A stretch of 64,000 nucleotides of DNA from Heloderma charlesbogerti (Eukaryota > Chordata > Lepidosauria > Squamata > Helodermatidae), in NCBI GenBank assembly GCA_026122225.1, contig JANEZZ010001905.1:1984001-2048000 (forward strand), written 5' to 3'. The translations under genes were made by a program, and so were the position numbers. The notes below the pieces were generated by a model. It did not search any database. It saw only the letters and a program-made list of their open reading frames with translations, and was not told the origin of the DNA. Position 1 is the first letter of the stretch. Every line of letters begins with the position of its first letter. This document shows positions 57,627 to 64,000 of the stretch, piece by piece.

Positions 57627-57983
57627 GCTAGCCCCCTTCTCAAGTCTTCCCAGCCAGTGACTACCATCATGTGCTGTTTAAGCGAATTTCCTAAAACAAC
57701 GATGTGCTGTGCAAAGAAGTACTGTCTTCTGACTGTCCTGAATCTTGCTGCGACTCAGTCCCACTACGTGACCCTGAGATGTACTGTTCTGAGCTGGGTT
57801 TCCTCAATGTTTAGATGTTTTTTTTCTTCCACAAGTAGGGATGTGGGCAAATGTCAGACAGACTCCAGAGTCAGAGATGCAGAACATATGCATGTGGGTT
57901 GGGTTGGATCTATCCTGGGTTGGACCTATCCAGTACAACACTGCCCCTGAAAGCAGAGGAGGAGGAGGATTTGGGCTACTTAC

Positions 57984-58153
57984 AATATAGCAGGGCTCAC
58001 AGTATGCTTTCTTCTCCACTGCGTAGAAGGGCTGGCCCCGGAGCTTGTTGCTGCAGGTCATGCAGGTGAAACACTCCACATGGAAAACCTGGTCCATCGC
58101 TGTGCATCCTGTTCCTTCCCCGACGACATTCTCCCCACAACGTGCACAGCGGC
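57984..58153 (-). CDS. LPP: LPP exon encoding LIM domain 1
   Basis: This internal coding exon carries 56 full codons plus the last two bases of a split codon. It encodes the first LIM zinc finger of LPP, a zyxin-family scaffold that shuttles between focal adhesions, cell-cell contacts and the nucleus. Zinc ligands are visible in order: CARC, the HVEC pair, FTC and MTC, then CEPC near the end. The stretch GENVVGEGTGCTAMDQ matches LPP as I recall it much better than TRIP6 or zyxin. On the minus strand the acceptor is a pyrimidine-rich run ending CCCAG before 58153 (entry phase 1). The donor is ATT|GTAAGT at 57984/57983 (exit phase 0). The upstream proline-rich exons are outside the window. The domain assignment is very secure. 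LPP rather than a paralogue is secure because of the last exon. Confidence 0.96.
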
Positions 58154-58553
58154 CTGGGAGGGGCAAAGACAGGCATGTAGTAACGAACCATTTTTCTTCT
58201 TGGTCTCAAAGGAGAACGGCAGAAGAACATAAGAGGAGCCCTGCTGGATAAATCAGATGATTCTGGAACGCTCAAAAGATATGAACATGTGCATGAAAAA
58301 ATATCATAAGAGGGGTTGTAGAGCCTCCAAACTATGATTCATCTGGTCCAGCATTGTTCCCTGGAGTGCTTCTCCTGCCAGACCTAAGGGCCAAACCAGA
58401 GATCAATTCTAGACCAAGATCTGGGGAGGCAAACATCTAAAAAGTGGTGTGCAGAGGGTGCAATTTGGAGTGGTGAAGTAGCAGAGGGGCATGGAGTGCT
58501 TAACCGTCCCCCCGGCTGACATCCCTACCTTTCATTCTCCTCCCTCAGCTGCT

Positions 58554-59430
58554 TAAGAACATAAGAACAGCCATGCTGGATCAGACCATAGGTCCATCTC
58601 GTCCAGTATTCTGTTCACACAGTGGCCAACCAGCTGTTGACTGGGACCCCACAAGCAGGACATGGGTGCAACAGCACCTTCCCACCCATGTTCCCCAGCA
58701 ACTGGAGGTAGCACATAGCCAGCAGGACTAGTAGCCACTGAAAGCCTTCTTCTCCAGGAATTTGTCAAACCCCCTTTAAAGCCATCCAAATTGCTGGCCA
58801 TCACTACATCCTGTGGTAGCAAATTCTGTAGTTTAACTATGCGCTGTGTGAAGAAGAACTTCCTTTTTTCTATCCTGAATCTTCCACCAATCATCTTCAT
58901 AGGATTACCCTTTTGTTTCTAGTATTTGGAGAGAGGGAGAAAAATGTCTCTTTATTCACATTATCCACACCATCCATAATTTTGTAGACCTCTATCATGT
59001 CTCCCCTTACCCTCCTTTTTTCCAGGCTATACAAGCCCAGCTGTTGTAACCTTCTCTCGTAGGGATGCTCCAGCCCCTTGATCATTTTAGTGGCCCTTTT
59101 CTGCACTTTTTCCAGCACTACAATCAATATCTTCCTTTAGATGTGGTGACTAGAACTGTCCACAGTACTCCAAGTGTGGTTGCACCATAGATTTGTATAA
59201 GGGCAGTATTGGCAGTTTTATTCTCAATTCCTTTCCTAATTATGCCAAACATGGAGTTTGCCTTTTTTACAGCGGCTGCACACTGGGTTGACATTTTCAT
59301 CGAGCTGTCCACCACAGCCCCAAAATCTCTTTCTCAGTCGGTCACTGCTAGCTCATCCCATCAGGTTATACCTGGAGTTGGGATTTTTTGCCCCAACATG
59401 CATCACTTTGCCCTTGCTTTTCCCCAGCTG
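58554..59430 (-). mobile_element. CR1-group LINE, antisense, 5' truncated
   Basis: Minus-strand frames keep the ORF2 C-terminus: VDSSMKMSTQCAAAVKKA, then LEKVQKRATKMIKGLEH, then RRLQQLGLYSLEKRRVRG, separated by stops and frameshifts. The 3' tail reaches CCATGCTGGATCAGACCAT. A dead copy in the intron upstream of LPP LIM1. Confidence 0.9.
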
Positions 59431-59624
59431 GGATTCCCAGGCAAGTTCACTATGGCTGGGAGAGTATCAGCTGGGGAGGAGAACGCAAGAGCGCAGCAGC
59501 AGGCTGGGAAAAGGTTGAGCATGCACAATCCTTGAGTCGCATCTTCTCAGTTTCATGCTATGCTCCTTTCTGTGTCTTTTTAGATGCCTGATGGAAACCC
59601 AAGTTCTCTTCCCATTTGACCCTA

Positions 59625-59945
59625 AAGCAGAACCTCAGGCCTGGGGCCAAACCCGGCCTGCCTGGGTTCCCAATCTGGCCAGAGGACCAGGCCCCCTTCC
59701 TGCGGCCCCATTGCCTTTCCCCCAACTACCAATTATTTGTTGGCTTCCCAGGTTTTGTGCAGTGCCCCCCCCCTTCTATAAGGTTGAAATGCCTCTCCTA
59801 AGGTTTGGTTGCTGGCGGTAAGAGCTTTAAGCTAAAACAGGCTGGCATTTTGGCCTCTTTCTCCTTCTGCCCTGCCTACCACTGGAATGCTGCCTCCAAG
59901 AGTTTCTCCGAAATGGAATCCAGCCACCGGGCTGAAAGAGCTGCA
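59625..59945. repeat. CAGGGGTGGGGAAC-family MITE, both ends decayed
   Basis: CAGAACCTCAGGCCTGGGGC to GGGCTGAAAGAGCTGC, with the diagnostic AAGGTTGAAATGCCTCTCC inside. Confidence 0.75.
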
Positions 59946-60570
59946 ACGTCGCTGCCCTAAAGCTGCCACTGTGGCCAGCCTGCGTGCTCCAATTGCATCA
60001 GTGGCCTGGAGACAGCGGGGTTGTGCAGGTCTCATCGTGAATGTCTGCATCATTAATCCTGCTGTATCATTACATCACCATGAAGCAAATTACACCTTTC
60101 CTCACTCTGACAATCAGCTGTGCTGCACAGAATCTATGGCTGGGGACAGAACCTGGCTCGTCTCCTGCCGTGCTGGGGAGCGTCAAGAGAAGTACACGGT
60201 AAAAATGCAGGGCCACCCTGTCCATGAGATACAGAGCAGGGTCTGGAAAGGTGCTGGCTACACTCCCAAACCATTTTGAAGCCTCCATGATGAAGGACCT
60301 TTCAAGATCTCTGTAGAGGGGTGGAATTCTCCAGAAGGCTACATTTTTCATGGCAGTATTGCAATGATCATTAAACATCCGGGCACTGTGAAGCTTTCAT
60401 CACATGGTGGAAAGCTCCCAAGTGATGAGATGGTTACCGCACAAAACCTAATACAGGAAGTTTGTTGGCAGGTTGTTTGAATCCACCCAATCTCTCTTGC
60501 TCTCTGAGACATGCTGGGACAACCTATTCCCAGCCTGATTTGCACTGCCACAGTGGCTCTACTTACAATT
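59946..60570. other. Intronic sequence without recognised feature
   Basis: No coding or repeat signature beyond chance frames on both strands. Confidence 0.4.
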
Positions 60571-60725
60571 GCTTATTTATTTATTTATTTATTTATTTAT
60601 TATTATTTAATTTCTATACCACTCAATAGCCGAAGCTCTCTGGGCGGTTCACAAAAATTAAATCCAAGCAACACACAATAAAACAATTTAAAATATACAG
60701 AACATTAAAACCCGCTAAGGGTTCT
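60571..60725 (-). repeat. LINE/SINE 3' tail with (TTTA)n
   Basis: (TTTA)n at about 60572-60607, then ATACCACTCAATAGCCGAAG and CTCTGGGCGGTTCACAAAAA, the reversed 3' end of an L2-like or related retroelement. Confidence 0.65.
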
Positions 60726-61479
60726 GATGGGTTGCAGAGGTGTACTGCACTGCATTATGGGTTCTGTAATCCTGCATATGTGTGTGTTTGTGTGTGTGTG
60801 TACACACCCCACCCCACCCCAAATAATCTTTCCATAGTATGTATAGCTCTAATACTATGTGAGAGAGTTAAGGGTTTTTCTTTCCCTCATTTACGGATGG
60901 CCAAGCAATGAAGTCTGAGGGGTTTTAGAGTTTAATAGCAGTGCCCAATGAAAGAGAAAGCAGAAGTTTTTTTTGCGGGGGGTGGCAGTTTGGTCCAAGA
61001 CCACATCTAGATAATGCCCACCTTCTTGCCCTCTTTGAGCAAGCTGTAAGCTCCAGGGAAGGATATATTGGCTAGTCTCCCTGCTCATTGGTGGGGGTTT
61101 CTTCCACTCACTGCACAGTCTTGGCAGAAACACACCAGCAGTGTTTCTCTGAGAAGAGCTGGTGTCTGGGGAGCAGTTCATACCTCTTGTTGTAAGAGAT
61201 GAAATTGAAACCGATTAGCAAAATATTTTACACAACACTTTCCCCTGGGTGGGGTGTGGGGGAAGAAATTTTCCAGAATGGAAACTTCCCAGTGTGTCAT
61301 TTTCAGCATCATGTTGGTGAGGTACTGGGACTCTGCACGATGTGGCACACGTGTAACCACATCTCAGCTTTTCAATGTTTTGTTTTGTGGCATGGCTATC
61401 TAGGGAATCCAGGAGGTCTGGATTAGGACCCCTGGTGGGCTGGATTTGGTGTTGGACCCCATGGTCATGAAGTTCAACA
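60726..61479. other. Intronic sequence, no recognised gene
   Basis: Short GT tract at 60780-60800. Nothing else identified. Confidence 0.4.
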
Positions 61480-61773
61480 CCCCCGTTCTAATGCATTCCT
61501 TTTTGTATGCAATTTTGCCTATTATACACAGTTTTGCAATCAATTTTCTTAATATGATGCATTTTTGAATGCCACATTCACTAATATACATATTTTTCTT
61601 TGCATGTTCCCCTATGAATTTCTGTACACATTTTTGGACTCCATTGCAAAATCTGGAGAAGTGTGAATTTTGAAGGATAACTGAGTTTTGGTTCGGGTAT
61701 TGGTTTGAACTTGTGAAATTAGGTAAATTCACATTATAATGTGAACTGGAATAAATTTCTGCCCCATCCCTAC
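61480..61773. repeat. AT-rich MITE of AGGGATG family, left-truncated
   Basis: CATTCCTTTTTGTATGCAAT words, GAGAAGTGTGAATTTTGAAG, and the right end TTCTGCCCCATCCCTA. Close in sequence to 780-945. Confidence 0.65.
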
Positions 61774-62127
61774 TTTGAGCATCGCAGAAGAATTTGGCTG
61801 GTTGCTGATAGGGACAGAATCTTGGACAAGATGGATCCTTGCTCTGACCATAATGATTCATCTTATATTCTTAAAATACTTGGCCTCTATTTCATTCATT
61901 CTATATTATGGTTCTGAAGCACATCCAACCCCCTCTTTTTTGTTTTGTTTTAACTTTTATATGCTTCATGTGGAAAATGAAGGAAGATTTGGGGTTTTCA
62001 AGCTTCATTCAGAGAATTTGCACCTGGGTGTGAAACCAGTGCAACTTGAATGAGCCTCTCTTCAGGATTTCCTTCTTCCTTGATTACCTTGCCTCCTCCA
62101 TTTCTTCCTTTGCTTTGCTATCTGCCT

Positions 62128-62210
62128 CCACCTTCCACTGTTGAAAACTAGACTGTAAGCTCCTCAGGGCAGGGACCCAACATTTGTGCTTCTGGGATGT
62201 GCCAGGCATG
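62128..62210 (+). mobile_element. L2 LINE 3' fragment
   Basis: CTAGACTGTAAGCTCCTCAG and GGCAGGGACCCAACA, the L2 3' end again. It is antisense to LPP. Confidence 0.75.
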
Positions 62211-64000
62211 AGATAACAATCATTGTTGAAGGTAAAGGCAAGGATTCTGCTTGCCAGAGGCTTGCTGGAGAAATAGTAATACCTCTCCTACTTCTTCACA
62301 CCACATTTCTCTAGATGCACACAAGGAGAGAGAAGAGAGGAAGAGGAAGTAGGATTTTCCTTCATACTCCCTTCCTTACCAGCATGTTCCAGCTCTGGAA
62401 GGAAGGATCTTAAGACTGCAGACAGGCAATAGTCTATCCACTACAGCAGAACAAGATTATAAAAAGGCACCACTGCTTGGGATTTGGACAACACATTTGC
62501 CTCCAGTAAACAGGTCTGGCAGGATTTGGTAATGTTTCACGAACCTGCAAGACCTGTTTTACCAGAAGTGACAGTGGGACATGTGAAAAGTGTGCAGATG
62601 CCATAGGAAAGGATCCCTCCCTCAAACCACTTTCAACTCTCTAAAGAATGACTGTTTCCTGCCTAATGAACAGAGGTGTAATTATTTCTTCAGCTGTGCA
62701 ATGCAGAAAATATTTTGCTTCTTAATTCTGATGGGAAGAGACAGTCTACCCTCGCTTTTGGCAATCATCCTGCTCATAATATATACAAAATGATCCGTCT
62801 CATTACTGGAAAACAACGGCCCTGTGGCTGTTTTCTGGCCTTGGAGAAAGAGTTGTAGCAGCTCAGAGAGAGGGGAGGAGAGAAGAGCAGCTGTTGCTCA
62901 TGGGGGTGGGGGGAAGAGGGCAGATCAGTGGCTAATTGCACCTCTTCCCTTGCCCAGGTGTGTTTGGGCTGCGCCCTGACCTTGCATATAAAGTAGGGTT
63001 AGGCTCCACCCCAGTGAACCTGGGTAACAGTCCTGCCATCTTGCTCTTCCTGGCGTTTTAGCACACTTTTAAGCCTTTCGATTGTTGTTAGTCGCCCTCA
63101 GCCAAGGAATAGGCCGGGATAGACACTGGAATGAATGCTCCAAAACTAAGTAACCAGCACGATCATCCCCTCCCATCTCTTTTGCCTGCGGGGAGACAGC
63201 TTCTGGATAGTTGCGTGGCTTGCGTCCTGCCCCAGAGCCTTGTTGTTGCTGCAAAGTGATACATGACGAAGCGCTAAGGAAGCAGGACACATTGCCTTTG
63301 TGGAGCTGCACCGCGATGATTTTCTGAACTGAATACATTGGGCTGAAATATTCACCTAAGGGCTCCCGCAGGTGCCATCAGTAACCGCCGTGCCTGCTGC
63401 ATCACCGTGCACCCCCTGCTCGCCGCCAGTTGCTATTTTTCTAATTGTCACCACTTTCAGAGTCCCTCCAACAAATGCACTTCAGTGATTCATGACACAT
63501 CCGGCTTTTGGACGGTCGGGAACCCACTGGCACAGAATGTGGAAAAATCATTATTCCTAATGAAGAAATACTGATGACAAAACAGCATTTCTAGGACAAT
63601 GTTGAACATAAGCCAACAGTCTAACAAGATTTCCATTCTCAGCCCTTGCCTCTCCTCTCCTAGCCCACCTCAGCTTCACTCTCTGACACACACAGCATTT
63701 TGGTTACGGATTTCCCAGTAGAAGGCCATCCGGGACCAAAATTTATTCTTTTAAGACTTTCCGCTCTCAAGACAGCCATTTGAGAGCCAGGGATAAGACT
63801 ATTTGGGACAATGTGTTTTCAAAAAAAGAAAAAGGAAAAAGAACACACACGCAGAGTAGTGCTGGATGTGCAATGTGGTCAGAGAAGTCAGGCCTTCCAG
63901 TAGAGTTGGGAGGCCTTCACTGTGGTGACATTTCTCATTCCATGGTAGGAGGGCAAAGATCCAGAAACAGCCAGATCATGTTATGTGGACAACACATTTG
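62211..64000. other. Intronic sequence, repeat-poor
   Basis: No exon found. The segment from about 63340 to 63640 is free of repeat signatures and might be conserved, but this cannot be tested here. Confidence 0.4.

Larger units (their letters stand above)
20210..57983 (-). other. LPP: LPP intron between LIM1 and LIM2 exons
   Basis: A 37,774-bp intron with GTAAGT donor at 57983 and CCGCAG acceptor at 20210. It accounts for most of the window and contains most of the LINE, SINE and MITE insertions listed here. No additional exon or nested gene is supported by splice-framed conserved coding sequence. Confidence 0.9.
58154..64000 (-). other. LPP: LPP intron upstream of LIM1 exon (partial)
   Basis: The sequence right of the LIM1 acceptor should be the intron that separates the proline-rich exons from LIM1. 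I searched it for a further exon ending one base into a Gly codon and saw none convincing. It holds an antisense CR1-group LINE, hAT-type repeats, an L2 fragment and unique sequence. Its 5' end is outside the window. Confidence 0.8.

Noticed and set aside
57984..58153. TRIP6, zyxin or LIMD1 as the gene identity
   Set aside because: LIM1 wording and especially the C-terminal TAKASTDL fit LPP. TRIP6 and zyxin C-termini differ as I recall them.

Overview
This is a vertebrate nuclear window, almost certainly from a squamate reptile and more likely a lizard than a snake. The evidence is the repeat content. There are tRNA-derived SINEs of the Sauria type (30.7-31.2 kb; reverse copy 45.3-45.6 kb), many CR1 and L2 LINE 3' ends, and a dense population of short hAT-type MITEs. 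Several MITEs still carry readable 8-bp target-site duplications. No prokaryotic gene layout, CRISPR array or intact retroviral gene was seen.

The only protein gene I can support is on the minus strand. It is the 3' end of LPP, the LIM-domain protein of the zyxin family. Four coding exons read right to left: LIM1 (58153-57984), LIM2 (20209-20031), first part of LIM3 (19082-18962), and the last exon with the rest of LIM3 and the stop codon (15302-15174). All visible splice sites are AG/GT, the phases agree across every junction (1, 0, 2, 0), and together the exons encode about 198 residues. They contain three LIM zinc-finger domains and end in a -STDL PDZ-binding tail. The proline-rich N-terminal half lies to the right of the window. 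Introns are about 37.8 kb, 0.95 kb and 3.7 kb, plus at least 5.8 kb of the intron upstream of LIM1.

Positions 1-15173 are the LPP 3' untranslated region (end not resolved) and 3' flank. Positions 15303-64000 are essentially LPP intron. Both are filled with nested repeats separated by unique, often AT-rich stretches without coding signal. The best-defined mobile elements are MITEs with 8-bp duplications at 6369-7047, 7873-8009, 8597-9022, 9073-9459, 12786-13199, 14674-14818, 16413-16581, 34322-35028, 46961-47709 and 56847-57279.

The most unusual structure is the 749-bp element at 46961-47709. It has a perfect 8-bp duplication and TAGGGAT-type ends shared with AT-rich MITEs elsewhere in the window. 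Its interior is different: GC-rich, with a palindrome of about 250 bp centred at 47384. I found no new multi-gene system. The novelty here lies in repeat architecture.
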